In this document: positions 18,597 to 28,906 of the stretch, piece after piece
How the letters are laid out: every line of letters begins with the position of its first letter
Numbering within the stretch: the stretch's first letter is position 1
Assembly: GCA_009380075.1 (NCBI GenBank)
Contig: WHSO01000014.1
Coordinates: 1-61,594 of the forward strand
Length of the DNA: 61,594 bases
Source of the DNA: Alphaproteobacteria bacterium
GTDB taxonomy: Bacteria; Pseudomonadota; Alphaproteobacteria; SMXQ01
Direction of reading: 5' to 3'
Notes under the pieces: generated by a model
Databases searched by the model: none
Told to the model about the DNA's origin: nothing
What the model saw: only the letters and a program-made list of their open reading frames with translations
Position numbers and translations under genes: made by a program

Positions 18597-19883
18597 ATGA
18601 CCGGAACGCTCTCGTCTGCACGGCACGCGGGCGACCTTGCCACGGAAGCCGGCTGGCCGGAGCGCCTGCGGCGCATCTGCCTCTACCTGTTCGCGGTCTT
18701 GCCGCTGATGCTCCTGTTCTCGCGCGAAGGGTCCGAAGGCATCGTCGTCATCATCGGCCTGTCGTTCCTCGCGGTGATCTTCGCCCGGCGGCGCTGGGAC
18801 GTCCTCGCGCAGCCCCTGGTGGCGATACCGATCGCGATCTGGATCTTCCTCATGGCGGTGAACACGCCCTTTGCGTGGTGGGACCCGCCGGCGGTGCTGG
18901 GCCGCGCGGTACCGTGGCTGCGCTTCTTCTGCCTGTTCGGCGCCGTGGTCTTCTGGCTGTTCGCCGACGAGCGGGATTTCCGCAAGGTCGCCATCGCCTG
19001 GGGCGCGACCTTCGTTTTCGTCGTTATCGACGGTACGGTGCAGGGAATCACCGGTACGTCCCTGACCGGCAGGGAGATCTTTCTGGAGCAAAGGCTCACC
19101 GGGCCGCTGCGGCGTCCCAATATCGGCCGGTATCTGGCGGTCCTCGTCTATCCGGGACTGGCGGCGTTTCTGGTCTTCGGCGAGAGGAACCTCGACGCAC
19201 GCCGGATCGCCGCGCTGTTCGTGACGCTGGCGGTTGTCGCCTTCTTCATCACCTACACAGGCGAGCGCGCTGCGGTGGTCATGAGCTTCGGCACCGTCAC
19301 CCTCGCGGCGCTGATCCTGATGGTTCAGGGCCGGCGCTTTATCGTGCCGGGCGTCATCGTCACCCTGTTGGCCGGGGGCGTTACCGTGGTGACGGTGATA
19401 CTTACGGCGCGACTTCGGATGCGCATCGACCCGACGGCGGAGATCGCGGGTGATTTCTGGAATTCCCCCTATGGCGAGTTGATCCGCGCCGGGGTGACGG
19501 TCTGGAAGGTACAGCCAGCGGTGGGCGTCGGCCTCGGCAATTTCGACATGGTATGCGAGGCGTGGGAGCCGGAGCTGGTCTATGGCTGTCTGCGCCATCC
19601 CCACAACATCTACCTCGAATGGCTGGCCGAAGGGGGCGCCATCGGGCTCGCGGGGTTCCTCGCCTTCTTCGGCGTGTTGGCCGCGACCGTCCTCGGCACG
19701 CTCCGCCTGCGCACGCGGCGGCCGCTGCTGACGGCGCTCGTCATCGCCTGTCCGGTCCTGACGTTCATTCCCTTCGTGCCGAGCCAGAGCTTCTTCAGCA
19801 ACTGGCCGGCGATGGTATGGTGGACGTCGCTGGCGATGACCTGCGCCGTCGCCTTTCACGTGCGCCATCGGGCAGAGGGGTAG
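18597..19883 (+). CDS. O-antigen ligase/polymerase-type membrane protein, copy 2 (tandem paralogue)
   Basis: Second Wzy_C-superfamily membrane protein, 428 residues, starting one base after copy 1 ends. The two align end to end without large gaps. By eye about two-thirds of positions are identical, including DERDFR, RRPNIGR/DRPNIGR, GVGLGNFDMVCEAWEPEL and HPHNIYLEWLAEGG. Differences cluster in the periplasmic loop before the RHPHN motif and in the helices around VTLAALILM. It is clearly a tandem duplication, perhaps with one copy acting as ligase and the other as polymerase, or each on a different acceptor. Confidence 0.88.
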   Translation: MTGTLSSARHAGDLATEAGWPERLRRICLYLFAVLPLMLLFSREGSEGIVVIIGLSFLAVIFARRRWDVLAQPLVAIPIAIWIFLMAVNTPFAWWDPPAVLGRAVPWLRFFCLFGAVVFWLFADERDFRKVAIAWGATFVFVVIDGTVQGITGTSLTGREIFLEQRLTGPLRRPNIGRYLAVLVYPGLAAFLVFGERNLDARRIAALFVTLAVVAFFITYTGERAAVVMSFGTVTLAALILMVQGRRFIVPGVIVTLLAGGVTVVTVILTARLRMRIDPTAEIAGDFWNSPYGELIRAGVTVWKVQPAVGVGLGNFDMVCEAWEPELVYGCLRHPHNIYLEWLAEGGAIGLAGFLAFFGVLAATVLGTLRLRTRRPLLTALVIACPVLTFIPFVPSQSFFSNWPAMVWWTSLAMTCAVAFHVRHRAEG

Positions 19884-19889
19884 GCGGCG

Positions 19890-20888
19890 GTGGCCATCCT
19901 CGTCATCAAGCTCGGCGCGCTCGGCGATTTCATCCAGGCCTACCGCGCCATGACCGCGATCGCGGCCTACCACAGGGGCGACCGGCTGACGCTGCTGACC
20001 ATCCCGTCGCAGCGCGAGCTTGCCGAAGCTTTCGGCCTGTTCGACGACATCTGGACCGACACCCGCCCGCGGCTGACGCAGCCGTGGGGCTGGCTCGCGC
20101 TGGCGCGGCGGATCAACGGCGCGCGCTTCTCGCGCATCTACGACCTGCAGGCGTCGAGCCGCACCGGGTTCTATTTCCGCCTGACGCGGCCGCCGTTCTC
20201 GTTCCGCCGGGTCGAATGGTCGGGTATCGCGCCGGGGTGCTCCCATCCCCACGCCAACCCGGCGCGCACCGCCCTGCACAACCTGGAACGCCAGGCGGAC
20301 CAGCTTCTCCACGCCGGGATCGATGCGTCCTGGTATCCGCCGCTGGACACCTCCTGGGTGCGGGCCGATGTGGCGCACCTCGGGCTTGAGGGCGGGCCGC
20401 CCTATGTCCTGATGGTGCCGGGCAGCGCGCCGGCCCATCCAACGAAGCGCTGGCCCGCCGGCCATTACGCCGAACTGGCGCGGGGACTCGCGGGCGAAGG
20501 TTATCGGACGGTCGTTCTCGGTACCGCGTCGGAGGCCGAAACCTGCGCCGAGATCGCGGCCACTTCGCCCGACGTGGTCAACCTCTGCGACCGGTCCCCG
20601 GTGCTCGCTATCATGGCGCTGGCCCGCGGCGCCGCCGGGGCGGTGGGCAACGACACCGGACCGATGCACCTGATCGCGGCCATGGGCTGCCCGACCCTGA
20701 CCCTGTTCTCGGGCGCCACCAACCCGCGCAACACCCGCCCGCGCGGCCCCTACGAGGGCCCCGGCGCCGCCGTGCCGCCGCCCGGCGTCGATCCGGTGAC
20801 CACCGCCGTGCTGCGGGCCGACGATCTCGCCGACCTGTCCGTGGCCGAGGTCCGCGCCGCGCTCCTCCTGCGCCCCGCGCCGGGTTGA
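19890..20888 (+). CDS. Glycosyltransferase family 9 (ADP-heptose:LPS-like), second
   Basis: GT9 protein of 332 residues starting at GTG 19890, seven bases after the second ligase. N-terminus [16 protein letters not shown] is the classical acceptor-side signature. The donor site appears as [20 protein letters not shown] with [16 protein letters not shown] after it, as in heptosyltransferases. It shares only family-level similarity with the first GT9 of the operon, so the two probably transfer to different positions. Confidence 0.9.
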   Translation: MAILVIKLGALGDFIQAYRAMTAIAAYHRGDRLTLLTIPSQRELAEAFGLFDDIWTDTRPRLTQPWGWLALARRINGARFSRIYDLQASSRTGFYFRLTRPPFSFRRVEWSGIAPGCSHPHANPARTALHNLERQADQLLHAGIDASWYPPLDTSWVRADVAHLGLEGGPPYVLMVPGSAPAHPTKRWPAGHYAELARGLAGEGYRTVVLGTASEAETCAEIAATSPDVVNLCDRSPVLAIMALARGAAGAVGNDTGPMHLIAAMGCPTLTLFSGATNPRNTRPRGPYEGPGAAVPPPGVDPVTTAVLRADDLADLSVAEVRAALLLRPAPG

Positions 20889-21016
20889 ATCCGGCCCCGT
20901 TGGAGCCCCGGCCGCCTCGACCCTTCGTCCGCAAGAGGTTGAGGTGGCGCCGGATTTGCATGTTGGCGGCTTCTGTTCTACCCATTGGGGCTGCGCCCGC
21001 CGGCGATGGTCCGCCG

Positions 21017-22102
21017 ATGTCACCCGTCACCAACGTTCAAGCGCCGATGCCCGAAACCCGCCTGACCCTGCGCCGCCCCGACGACTGGCATGTTCACCTG
21101 CGCGACGGCGACCGGCTGGCGCAGGTGCTGGGCGAAACCGCCCGGGTCTTCGCCCGCGCCATCGTCATGCCCAACCTGGAAGCCCCGGTGACCACCGTGA
21201 AGGACGCCGCCGCCTACCGCAACCGCATCAACCGTTCGGTCAAGGGCGCGCGGTTCACGCCGCTGATGACGCTCTACCTGACCGACACCAGCGACCCCGA
21301 TGAGGTGGAGAAAGGCTACCGTTCGGGCGTCGTCATCGCCTGCAAACTGTACCCCGCCCATGCGACGACCAACGCCGAACACGGCGTTACCGATGTCGCC
21401 AACATCCGTTCGGTGCTCGCGCGCATGGAGAAGGTCGGCCTGCCACTGCTCGTTCATGGCGAGGTGACGGACCCCGATGTCGACGTTTTCGACCGCGAGG
21501 TTGTGTTCATCGAGCGTGTTCTCGCGCCATTGGTGAAGGATTTCCCGGGCCTTCGCGTGGTGTTCGAGCACGTCACCACGGCCGAGGCGGTGGCGTTCGT
21601 GCGCGAATCACGGGAGGGAATCGCCGCAACGATCACGCCGCACCACCTGATGATCAACCGCAACGCGATGTTCCGTGGCGGATTCCGGCCCCATGCCTAT
21701 TGCCTTCCGGTCGCCAAGCGCGAGGTGCATCGCCTCGCCCTGCGCCAGGCGGCGGTGTCGGGGGAGCCCCGGTTCTTCCTCGGCACCGATTCGGCGCCCC
21801 ACGCGGCGGCGGCGAAGGAATCGGCCTGCGGCTGCGCCGGCATCTACAACGCGCCCGTCGCCATGGCCGCCTATGCCACCGTGTTCGAGGAGGAGGGCGC
21901 GCTCGACCGGCTGGAGAACTTCTCCTCCCATTCCGGGGCGGCGTTCTACGGCCTGCCGGTGAACGAGGACACGCTGGTGCTGGAGCGGGCGCCGTTCGCG
22001 GTGCCCGAGCGCCTGGGCGACATGGTGCCCTTCCTCGCCGGTGAGACGCTGCCCTGGCGCGTCGCCGGGCTGGGCGGACCGACCAGGGGGCCGGTGCTGT
22101 GA
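21017..22102 (+). CDS. pyrC: Dihydroorotase
   Basis: Zinc enzyme of pyrimidine synthesis that cyclises carbamoyl-aspartate to dihydroorotate. It is the E. coli PyrC type. [13 protein letters not shown] holds two metal-binding histidines. The carbamylated lysine is in [14 protein letters not shown]. Further metal ligands lie in LVHGEV and VFEHVTT, and the active-site Asp in [16 protein letters not shown]. Start is uncertain between ATG 21017 and ATG 21047; a longer in-frame extension to 20885 overlaps the GT9 gene and looks non-coding. The downstream reductase overlaps its stop by 4 bases. Confidence 0.95.
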   Translation: MSPVTNVQAPMPETRLTLRRPDDWHVHLRDGDRLAQVLGETARVFARAIVMPNLEAPVTTVKDAAAYRNRINRSVKGARFTPLMTLYLTDTSDPDEVEKGYRSGVVIACKLYPAHATTNAEHGVTDVANIRSVLARMEKVGLPLLVHGEVTDPDVDVFDREVVFIERVLAPLVKDFPGLRVVFEHVTTAEAVAFVRESREGIAATITPHHLMINRNAMFRGGFRPHAYCLPVAKREVHRLALRQAAVSGEPRFFLGTDSAPHAAAAKESACGCAGIYNAPVAMAAYATVFEEEGALDRLENFSSHSGAAFYGLPVNEDTLVLERAPFAVPERLGDMVPFLAGETLPWRVAGLGGPTRGPVL

Positions 22103-23109
22103 GCTTGCCCGCGAGCTTCCGCGCCTTCTACCTCGACCGGCCGGAGAGCGAGGGCGGCAAGCCGGTAGGGCGGCTCGGCGAGGTGCCCGCCGGCGTCCTG
22201 CCCGCCGGCGACGTCACCATCCGCGTCGCCCATACCACCGTGAACTACAAGGACGCGATGATGGTGAAGGGGATCGGCTACCGGCTGAAGGATTTCCCCT
22301 TCGTGCCGGGCATCGACCTCGCCGGCATGGTGGAGGACTCGGCGAACCCGGATTTTCGGCCGGGCGACGCGGTGGTGCTCAACGGCTACGGCGCCGGCGA
22401 GCACTTCGCCGGCGGCTTCGCGCAATTCGCCCGGGCGCGCGGCGACCGGCTGATCCCCATCCCCGCCGGCTGGGACAGTGCCGACTGCATGGCCGTCGGC
22501 ACCGCCGGGATGAGCGCCATGATCGGCGCGCTGGAGCTCGAGAAGAACGGCGTCGCACCGGGCAGGGGGCCGGTCCTCGTCACCGGCGCGTCGGGCGGCG
22601 TCGGCTCGATGTCCGTCGCCATCCTCAGAGCCATGGGCCATCACGTCATCGCTTCCACCGGGCGGATGGCGGAGGAGGCCTACCTGCGCGGCCTCGGCGC
22701 GGCGGAGGTGGTGCCGCGTGCGGAGTTCGAGAACGGCCCCGCCCGCCCGATGCTGCCCAAGCGCTTCGCCGGCTGCATCGACGCGGTCGGCGGCAAGACC
22801 CTCGCCACCATCATTTCGTCGCTGGACGAGCGCGGTGTCATCGCCTGCTGCGGCCTCGCCGGGGGCAATAGCTTCACCGCCTCCCTGATCCCGTTCTTCC
22901 TGCGCGGCGTGCGCCTGATCGGCATCGAGGGCGGCCACGGCCCGATCGCCGAGCGGCGGGAGGCCTGGGCGCGGCTGCCGAAATTGCTCGACCGCGGGAC
23001 GCTGCGGGCCATGACCAGCCGCCATGGCCTCGCCGACATCCCGCTTCTCGCCGAGGACATCCTGGCCGGGCGGTTGCGCGGCCGGGCGGTGGTGGACGTC
23101 CATGACTGA
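22099..23109 (+). CDS. AcuI/YhdH-type acrylyl-CoA reductase (MDR family)
   Basis: Zinc-free NADPH-dependent medium-chain reductase of 336 residues, starting at GTG 22099 inside the pyrC stop. The family pattern is plain: [29 protein letters not shown], the nucleotide loop [18 protein letters not shown], and [20 protein letters not shown]. AcuI enzymes reduce the toxic intermediate acryloyl-CoA to propionyl-CoA, for example in DMSP or 3-hydroxypropionate metabolism. The gene is widespread, and nothing nearby suggests a dedicated DMSP pathway. Confidence 0.92.
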   Translation: MSLPASFRAFYLDRPESEGGKPVGRLGEVPAGVLPAGDVTIRVAHTTVNYKDAMMVKGIGYRLKDFPFVPGIDLAGMVEDSANPDFRPGDAVVLNGYGAGEHFAGGFAQFARARGDRLIPIPAGWDSADCMAVGTAGMSAMIGALELEKNGVAPGRGPVLVTGASGGVGSMSVAILRAMGHHVIASTGRMAEEAYLRGLGAAEVVPRAEFENGPARPMLPKRFAGCIDAVGGKTLATIISSLDERGVIACCGLAGGNSFTASLIPFFLRGVRLIGIEGGHGPIAERREAWARLPKLLDRGTLRAMTSRHGLADIPLLAEDILAGRLRGRAVVDVHD

Positions 23110-23206
23110 CCGGCCGGTCGAGCGGCGAGGCCGGGTGAAAAGCGCCGGGAGTTGGGCTATGTTCGGCCCAGGTGACCGCGACGCCGGGCGCTACAGGGAA
23201 CATTCC

Positions 23207-23890
23207 GTGTTGAAATCACTGGTGGGAACGATGGTTCTGGCCGTGGCGGCGGTGATGGCCGCCACCCCGGCGCGTGCCGCCGATCCCGTGCCCCCGCCAG
23301 CGAACTACCTCGACACCATGCAGTGGTACGCCAACGCAGCCAAGGCGGGAGATCCGCAGGCCCAGTACCTCTACGGCGAAATTCTCGCCCGCGGCCTGCG
23401 CGGCAACGCCGACCGCAACGCCGCCGCCGAATGGTTCGAGAAGGCGGCCCGGCAGGGCCATGCGCTCGCGGCCTATGCCCTGGGCACCGCCTATGAATCG
23501 GGCCGTGGCCGCGGCCGCGACCCGGCCAAGGCGGCGGAGTGGTACACGGCCGCGGCCAAGGCCGGTATCCTGCCCGCGTTCCACAACCTCGCGCGGCTGT
23601 ACGAGACCGGCACCGGCGTCAAGCGCGACCAGGGCGAGGCGGTGAAATACTACACCGCCGCGGCCGAGGCCGGGCTGGCGGCATCCCAGCACAACCTCGG
23701 CCTCCTGTACCTGGAGGGCCGGGGCGTGCCCAAGGACCCGCTGCGCGCCTGGGCCTGGCTCAAGCGCGCCATGGACGGCGGGTATACCGCGGCGGCACGG
23801 CCCCTCGGGACGCTCGAGAAATCCATGAGCGAGCCCGACAAGGCGAAGGCGTACCAGATTCTCAAAGACATCCGGGTGAAGAAGCCCTGA
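23207..23890 (+). CDS. Secreted Sel1-repeat (SLR) protein
   Basis: Protein of 227 residues with a signal peptide (cleavage near ATPARA). GTG 23207 is taken as start because AGGGAA precedes it and the signal sequence follows directly; the longer ORF runs back into the reductase gene. Four Sel1-like helix pairs follow, each about 36 residues with the AEWFEKAARQGHALAAYALG pattern, including YLYGEILARG, AYESGRG, LARLYETGTG and LGLLYLEGRG. Such repeats bind proteins, often around peptidoglycan or envelope regulation. The partner is unknown. Confidence 0.9.
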   Translation: MLKSLVGTMVLAVAAVMAATPARAADPVPPPANYLDTMQWYANAAKAGDPQAQYLYGEILARGLRGNADRNAAAEWFEKAARQGHALAAYALGTAYESGRGRGRDPAKAAEWYTAAAKAGILPAFHNLARLYETGTGVKRDQGEAVKYYTAAAEAGLAASQHNLGLLYLEGRGVPKDPLRAWAWLKRAMDGGYTAAARPLGTLEKSMSEPDKAKAYQILKDIRVKKP

Positions 23891-23896
23891 AACACC

Positions 23897-24877
23897 TCAG
23901 ATATTGAGCTCGCCGGAACGGTCGCGGTCGAAGCGCGCGCCCTTGACTTTGTCGCGCGCGAAAATCCGGTCGATCTTCGCCATCTCGGGCGCCGAGAGGG
24001 TCACGTCAGCGGCGGCGCAGTTCTCCTCCAGGTGGGCGATGGAATTGGTACCGGGGATGGGCACGATAAACTCCCCCTTGTGCAGCAGCCACGCGAGCGC
24101 GAGCTGGCCCACGCTGCAGCCCCGGACTTCAGCCATCATGCGCAGGCGCGTGAGCAGAACGAGATTCCCGGGCAGGTTCTCCGCCGAGAAGCGCGGCACG
24201 GCCTTGCGTCCGTCCGCGGGCGGCCGGGTGATGGCGCCCGCGAAGAAGCCGCGCGCGAGCGGATAGTAGGCGACGAAACCGATCCCGATCTCCTTTACCT
24301 CAGGGATGGTCGCGTCTTCGTAATCCCGCGTCATGAGGTTGTATTCGCTCTGGATCGCCGCGATGGGATGGACCCTGGCCGCGCGCCGGATGGTTTCCGC
24401 GCCCGCCTCGCAGATGCCGATGTGGCGGATCTTGCCTTCCTCCTTGAGCCGCACCATGGCGCCGATGCTTTCCTCGATGGGAACGGCTGGATCGACGCGA
24501 TGCAGGTAGTAGAGATCGAGATAGTCGGTCTTGAGCCGCTTGAGCGATCCTTCCAGCGCCTTGCGAGCATACGCGGGGCTGCCGTCCACCGTGCGTCCCG
24601 AATCCTTCGACCACGACCAGCCGCGCAGGTTGCCGAACTTGGAACAGAGCACCACCTTGTCGCGCTTGCCCGCGAGGGCGAGGGCGAGCACGTCCTCGTT
24701 GTTGCCGTCGCCGTGATCGGCGGTGTCGATCAGGGTCACGCCGAGGTCGATGGCGCGGGCGACGACGGCGCAGGCATTGGCGATGCCCCCCGGCGGGACG
24801 CGGCCGCTGAAGGTCGGCGCGCCGTAGCCGATGGCCGAAACGGCGAGGCCTTCGGGCCCCAGTGTGCGGGTTTTCAT
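23897..24877 (-). CDS. Aldo/keto reductase
   Basis: NADPH-dependent TIM-barrel reductase of 326 residues. It begins MKTRTLGPEGLAVSAIGYGA. The catalytic tetrad can be followed: Asp in LIDTADHGDGNNE, Lys in LCSKFG, and His in YYLHRVDP. The usual catalytic Tyr position after the Asp reads as HGDGNN rather than the common YGxGxNE, so the Tyr is replaced by His. C-terminal cofactor motif: IVPIPGTNSIAHLEEN. It is convergent with the Sel1 gene. Substrate is unknown; a Tyr-to-His change could alter activity. Confidence 0.9.
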   Translation of the reverse strand: MKTRTLGPEGLAVSAIGYGAPTFSGRVPPGGIANACAVVARAIDLGVTLIDTADHGDGNNEDVLALALAGKRDKVVLCSKFGNLRGWSWSKDSGRTVDGSPAYARKALEGSLKRLKTDYLDLYYLHRVDPAVPIEESIGAMVRLKEEGKIRHIGICEAGAETIRRAARVHPIAAIQSEYNLMTRDYEDATIPEVKEIGIGFVAYYPLARGFFAGAITRPPADGRKAVPRFSAENLPGNLVLLTRLRMMAEVRGCSVGQLALAWLLHKGEFIVPIPGTNSIAHLEENCAAADVTLSAPEMAKIDRIFARDKVKGARFDRDRSGELNI

Positions 24878-25200
24878 GCTCGGTCGTTCTCCTCGGGAGC
24901 AACCTAGCAGAGGCCGCCGGGCCGCGCGATAATCGCCCCGGCGGGCACGAGGTGGCCGACGGCACGCGGAGCGGATGGCGATGGCGGCAGGGCGCGGTGC
25001 CTCGACCCCGCGCGGCGGCCCGGCCTTTGCCGGTCCGGCGGTCGAAAATGAAGAAAAAAACGCTGGAAATTGATGAAACGGGGCCGGGTTCCGTGCTACT
25101 GAACCCCGGCAAATTCCCGCCTTAACCTTGTTTTATCGGGCAAAAAGGCAAAAGTTATCGGTGTGGACCGGTTCCGTGCGTCCACGGCGGCAGGAAAGAG
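24878..25200. other. 323-bp intergenic region upstream of dxs
   Basis: Lies between the divergent aldo/keto reductase and dxs genes. The first half is G+C-rich with no convincing gene. The second half (about 25045-25165) is A-rich and contains repeated AAAAAGGCAAAAG-type sequence, a likely promoter zone for dxs, but no well-spaced -35/-10 pair stands out. AGGAAAGAG just before 25201 is the dxs ribosome site. Confidence 0.5.
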
Positions 25201-27123
25201 ATGACCGAAAACAGCACAACCCCGCTTCTCGACACCGTCCGGGTGCCGGCCGACCTGCGCAAGCTGCCCGAGCGGCAGCTCGCCCAGTTCGCCTCGGAGC
25301 TGCGGCAGGAAACCATCGACGCGGTGTCCATCACCGGCGGCCACCTCGGCGCCGGCCTAGGCGTGGTCGAGCTGACGGTGGCGCTGCACTACGTCTTCGA
25401 CACGCCCGATGACCGCCTGCTGTGGGACGTCGGCCACCAGGCTTATCCCCACAAGATCCTGACCGGGCGGCGCGACCGCATCCGCACCCTGCGCCAGGCG
25501 GGCGGGCTCTCGGGATTCACCCGCCGGACCGAAAGCGAATACGACCCCTTCGGCGCGGCCCATTCCTCGACCTCCATTTCCGCCGGCCTCGGCATGGCGG
25601 TGGCGCGCGACCTCAAGGACGCATCGAACAACGTGATTTGCGTCATCGGCGACGGCGCCATGAGCGCCGGCATGGCCTACGAGGCGATGAACAACGCCGG
25701 GTCCATGGACGCGCGCCTGATCGTCATCCTCAACGACAACGACATGTCGATCGCGCCGCCGGTGGGGGCCATGAGTGCCTATCTGTCGCGGCTGATCTCG
25801 TCGCGCGCCTACCGGTCCATGCGCCATTTCGGCAAGCTGATGACCGACAAGTTCCCACGGCCGTTGAAGAAGGCCGCCCGTCGCGCCGAGGAATTCGCCC
25901 GCGGCATGGTGACCGGCGGCACGCTGTTCGAGGAGCTGGGCTTCTACTACGTCGGGCCCATCGACGGGCACAACCTCGACCATCTCCTGCCGGTGCTGAA
26001 GAACGTGCGGGATTCCGACATTCCCGGTCCGGTGCTGATCCATGTCGTCACCCAGAAGGGCCACGGCTTCCCGCCGGCCGAACAGGCGGAGGACAAGTAT
26101 CACGGGGTCGGCAAGTTCGACGTGGTGACCGGCGAGCAGGTCAAGGCCGGCGGCAACGCGCCGAGCTATACCCGCGTCTTTGCCGAGGCGCTGATCGACG
26201 AGGCCGGGCGCGACGACCGCATCGTCGCCATCACCGCGGCGATGCCGTCGGGAACCGGGCTCGACCTGTTCGCCCAGCGCTTCCCCGAGCGGTGCTTCGA
26301 CGTCGGCATCGCCGAGCAGCATGGCGTGACCTTCGCCGCGGGCCTCGCGACCGAAGGCTTCAAGCCCTTCTGCGCCATTTATTCCACGTTCCTGCAGCGC
26401 GCCTACGACCAGGTCGTGCACGACGTCGCCATCCAGCGGCTGCCGGTGCGGTTCGCGCTGGACCGCGCCGGGCTGGTCGGCGCCGACGGGCCGACCCATG
26501 CCGGCGCCTTCGACGTCGCCTATCTCGGCTGCCTGCCGGGCTTCGTCGTCATGGCCGCGGCGGACGAGGCGGAACTGGTGCACATGGTCGCGACCGCCGC
26601 TGCGATCGACGACGGGCCGTCGGTGGTGCGCTATCCGCGCGGCGAAGGCACCGGCGTCGAACGGCCGGAGCGGGGCTGCCCCCTCCCCATCGGCAAGGGC
26701 CGCATCCTGCGCGAGGGAACCAAGATCGCGCTCCTGTCCTTCGGCGCGCGCCTCGGCGAATGCCTCAAGGCGGCGGAAGACCTTGCCGCGCGCGGCCTGC
26801 CGACGACCGTGGCCGACGCCCGCTTCGCCAAGCCGCTCGACACCGATCTCGTCTCCCGCCTCGCGCGCGAGCACGAGGTCCTGGTCACCATCGAGGAAGG
26901 CGCCATCGGCGGCTTCGCCAGTCACGTGCTGCAGTTCCTCGCGACCAGCGGCCAGCTCGACCGGGGCCTGCGCGTGCGCCCAATGATCCTGCCCGACCGC
27001 TTCATCGACCACGCCGGCCCCGCCGTCCAGTACGCCGAGGCCGGGCTCGATGCCGCCCATATCGTCGCCACGGCGCTTGCGGCGCTCGGGGAAGGCACGC
27101 GTTCGACCTCCTCAAGTGCCTGA
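25201..27123 (+). CDS. dxs: 1-deoxy-D-xylulose-5-phosphate synthase
   Basis: First enzyme of the MEP isoprenoid pathway; it condenses pyruvate and glyceraldehyde-3-phosphate using thiamine diphosphate. The 640 residues are the normal length. The early histidine region is [37 protein letters not shown] follows. The ThDP motif runs from [16 protein letters not shown] to ILNDNDMS. The second half has [15 protein letters not shown] and the C-terminal transketolase domain. The gene for a presqualene diphosphate synthase-like enzyme overlaps its end by 8 bases, so precursor supply and hopanoid synthesis appear coupled. Confidence 0.97.
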   Translation: MTENSTTPLLDTVRVPADLRKLPERQLAQFASELRQETIDAVSITGGHLGAGLGVVELTVALHYVFDTPDDRLLWDVGHQAYPHKILTGRRDRIRTLRQAGGLSGFTRRTESEYDPFGAAHSSTSISAGLGMAVARDLKDASNNVICVIGDGAMSAGMAYEAMNNAGSMDARLIVILNDNDMSIAPPVGAMSAYLSRLISSRAYRSMRHFGKLMTDKFPRPLKKAARRAEEFARGMVTGGTLFEELGFYYVGPIDGHNLDHLLPVLKNVRDSDIPGPVLIHVVTQKGHGFPPAEQAEDKYHGVGKFDVVTGEQVKAGGNAPSYTRVFAEALIDEAGRDDRIVAITAAMPSGTGLDLFAQRFPERCFDVGIAEQHGVTFAAGLATEGFKPFCAIYSTFLQRAYDQVVHDVAIQRLPVRFALDRAGLVGADGPTHAGAFDVAYLGCLPGFVVMAAADEAELVHMVATAAAIDDGPSVVRYPRGEGTGVERPERGCPLPIGKGRILREGTKIALLSFGARLGECLKAAEDLAARGLPTTVADARFAKPLDTDLVSRLAREHEVLVTIEEGAIGGFASHVLQFLATSGQLDRGLRVRPMILPDRFIDHAGPAVQYAEAGLDAAHIVATALAALGEGTRSTSSSA

Positions 27124-27991
27124 CGACCCGAAGGCATCCCTTCCGCTGTCGCGCGCGCGCGATGCGGTGCGGGCCATCGTCACCGGCGCGGGGTCGTCGT
27201 TCTACTGGGCGCTCCGGCTCCTGCCGCGCGACCGGCGCGAAGCGATGTACGCGGTCTATGCCTTCTGCCGCACCGTCGACGACATTGCCGACGGCGATGC
27301 CGGGGTCGACCGCAAGCTCGAGGCGCTGGCCGAATGGCGCGACGAAATCCGGCGCCTCTATGCCGGCGCGCCCCGCCACGTGGTCGCCCGCGCGCTGGTG
27401 GAACCGATCCGCCGCTTCACGCTGCATGAATCCGACTTCCTCGCCCTCATCGACGGCTTGACCATGGACGCCTCGGGCCGCATGTGCGCGCCGCTGCTGC
27501 TCGACCTCGAGCTCTACTGCCGGCGCGGCGCCGGCGCGGTGGGCATGCTCTCGGCCTCGATCTTCGGCGTGCGCCGGCCGGAGGGACGGTCGCTGGCGCT
27601 GTCCCTGGGCCAGGCCCTGCAGTTCGTCAACTTCCTGCGCGATTTCGCCGAGGACGCCGACCAGGGCCGCCTGTACGTCCCGCGCGAACTGCTCGCCAAG
27701 GCGGGCATCGACACGCGCGACCCCCATGCGTTCCTCCGCCACCCCAACCTGCCGGTGGTGGCCGAGGCCATGGCGGTGATGGCGGAGGAGCGGTTCCGCG
27801 CCGCCCGGCGGGTGCTCAAGGCGGTGCCGCGCGGCCCGGCGCAGCCGGCCTGGATCATGCTGGAGACTTACCGTTATCTCCTTGACCGCCTGCGGCGGCG
27901 GGGCTTCGCCCCGACAGATGTGAACCGGCCGGTCCGCATCGGCCGGCGGAGGCTCCTCGGCATCGCGATCGCGGCGGTGCTGCGGCATTGA
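27116..27991 (+). CDS. hpnD: Squalene/phytoene synthase family, HpnD-like presqualene diphosphate synthase
   Basis: Prenyl-coupling enzyme of 291 residues that would join two farnesyl diphosphates on the way to squalene and hopanoids. GTG 27116 overlaps dxs by 8 bases; a longer ORF start at 27050 would overlap by 74. [20 protein letters not shown] and the first aspartate motif [11 protein letters not shown] match HpnD. The second aspartate motif is [20 protein letters not shown], and [13 protein letters not shown] lies between. HpnC and HpnE, the usual partners, are not in the window. HpnD versus general phytoene synthase is judged by motif resemblance only. Confidence 0.88.
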   Translation: MPDDPKASLPLSRARDAVRAIVTGAGSSFYWALRLLPRDRREAMYAVYAFCRTVDDIADGDAGVDRKLEALAEWRDEIRRLYAGAPRHVVARALVEPIRRFTLHESDFLALIDGLTMDASGRMCAPLLLDLELYCRRGAGAVGMLSASIFGVRRPEGRSLALSLGQALQFVNFLRDFAEDADQGRLYVPRELLAKAGIDTRDPHAFLRHPNLPVVAEAMAVMAEERFRAARRVLKAVPRGPAQPAWIMLETYRYLLDRLRRRGFAPTDVNRPVRIGRRRLLGIAIAAVLRH

Positions 27992-27997
27992 GAAAAA

Positions 27998-28021
27998 TGT
28001 ACGCGTACAATACACGTACAA
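27998..28021. promoter_or_regulatory. Candidate operator upstream of the alpha/beta hydrolase gene
   Basis: A perfect 12-bp palindrome TGTACGCGTACA (27998-28009) overlaps the first of two CGTACAA direct repeats (28004-28010 and 28015-28021), spaced 11 bp or one helical turn. The site lies between hpnD and the hydrolase, an A+T-richer spot, so a transcription factor may bind here. The factor is not identifiable. Confidence 0.4.
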
Positions 28022-28054
28022 CGACATACAGGTTGGCGGCGGGAAAAAACGGCC

Positions 28055-28855
28055 ATGCGCATCAGGGCGGGGGACATCGACATCGGCTACGACGTGGCGG
28101 GACCCGAGGGCGCACCCTGGGTGACCTTCGCCAATTCCATCGCCAGCGACCGCGGCATGTGGCGGGCGCAGGCGGCGGCGCTCGCCGGACGTCACCGGGT
28201 GCTGACCTTCGATGCGCGCGGCCACGGCGACACCACGGCGACGACGCCGCCCTACAGCTTCGATGTTCTGGTGGGCGACGTCATGGCGTTATGGGCTGCA
28301 CTCGGCATCGAGCGCAGCCACGTTGTCGGCCTGTCGCTCGGCGGCATGGTGGCGGTGGGACTCGCGCTCGCGCACCGCGAACGGCTCGCCAGCCTCGTCG
28401 TTGCCAATTCGATGATGGAAGCAACGCCCCAATTCGTCAAAAGCTGGGACGAGCGTATCGCGCTCGCGCGCGCCAAGGGCCTGGACGCGGTGGTGGAGCC
28501 AACGCTCGCGCGCTGGCTGACGCCGGCGTTCGTCGCCGCCGAACCGGATTCCGCCGACGATGTGCGCGCAATGATCCGGCGCACGTCACGGGACGGGTTC
28601 ATCGGCGCGGCGGAGGCGCTCAAGACCCTCGACTTCCGGCGCCGCTTGGCGGCGATCCGCGTGCCGACCCTGTTCATCGCCGGGTCGGAGGATATCGCCT
28701 GCCCGGCCGCGGGCGTTCGGGCGGAAGCGGTGCTGGTGCCCGGCGCCGAATTCGCGGTGATCGAGGGCGCGGCGCATATCTCGAACATCGAGCGGCCCGA
28801 CGCCGTCAGCCGCACCGTCGGCGATTTCATCGCCCGTCATGACGCGCCAGCCTGA
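28055..28855 (+). CDS. Alpha/beta hydrolase, 3-oxoadipate enol-lactonase-like
   Basis: Serine hydrolase of 266 residues. The catalytic triad can be placed: Ser in VVGLSLGGMVA (about residue 93), Asp in FIAGSEDIACP, His in EGAAHISNIE. The N-terminal MRIRAGDIDIGYDVAGPEG and the oxyanion region NSIASDRGMW resemble PcaD, which opens 3-oxoadipate enol-lactone in the beta-ketoadipate pathway. No other pca genes are in the window, so a different ester or lactone is possible. It is 63 bp downstream of hpnD across a palindromic site and is probably a separate unit. Confidence 0.8.
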   Translation: MRIRAGDIDIGYDVAGPEGAPWVTFANSIASDRGMWRAQAAALAGRHRVLTFDARGHGDTTATTPPYSFDVLVGDVMALWAALGIERSHVVGLSLGGMVAVGLALAHRERLASLVVANSMMEATPQFVKSWDERIALARAKGLDAVVEPTLARWLTPAFVAAEPDSADDVRAMIRRTSRDGFIGAAEALKTLDFRRRLAAIRVPTLFIAGSEDIACPAAGVRAEAVLVPGAEFAVIEGAAHISNIERPDAVSRTVGDFIARHDAPA

Positions 28856-28906
28856 CGTACGGGGGCGGCGCGGCAACTTTCGAGAAGTGCCGTCGATCGC
28901 CTGCGC

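Noticed and set aside
18498-21023. An 841-codon minus-strand frame opposite the second O-antigen ligase and GT9
   Set aside because: Mirror of membrane-protein codons; no ribosome site and no recognisable fold.
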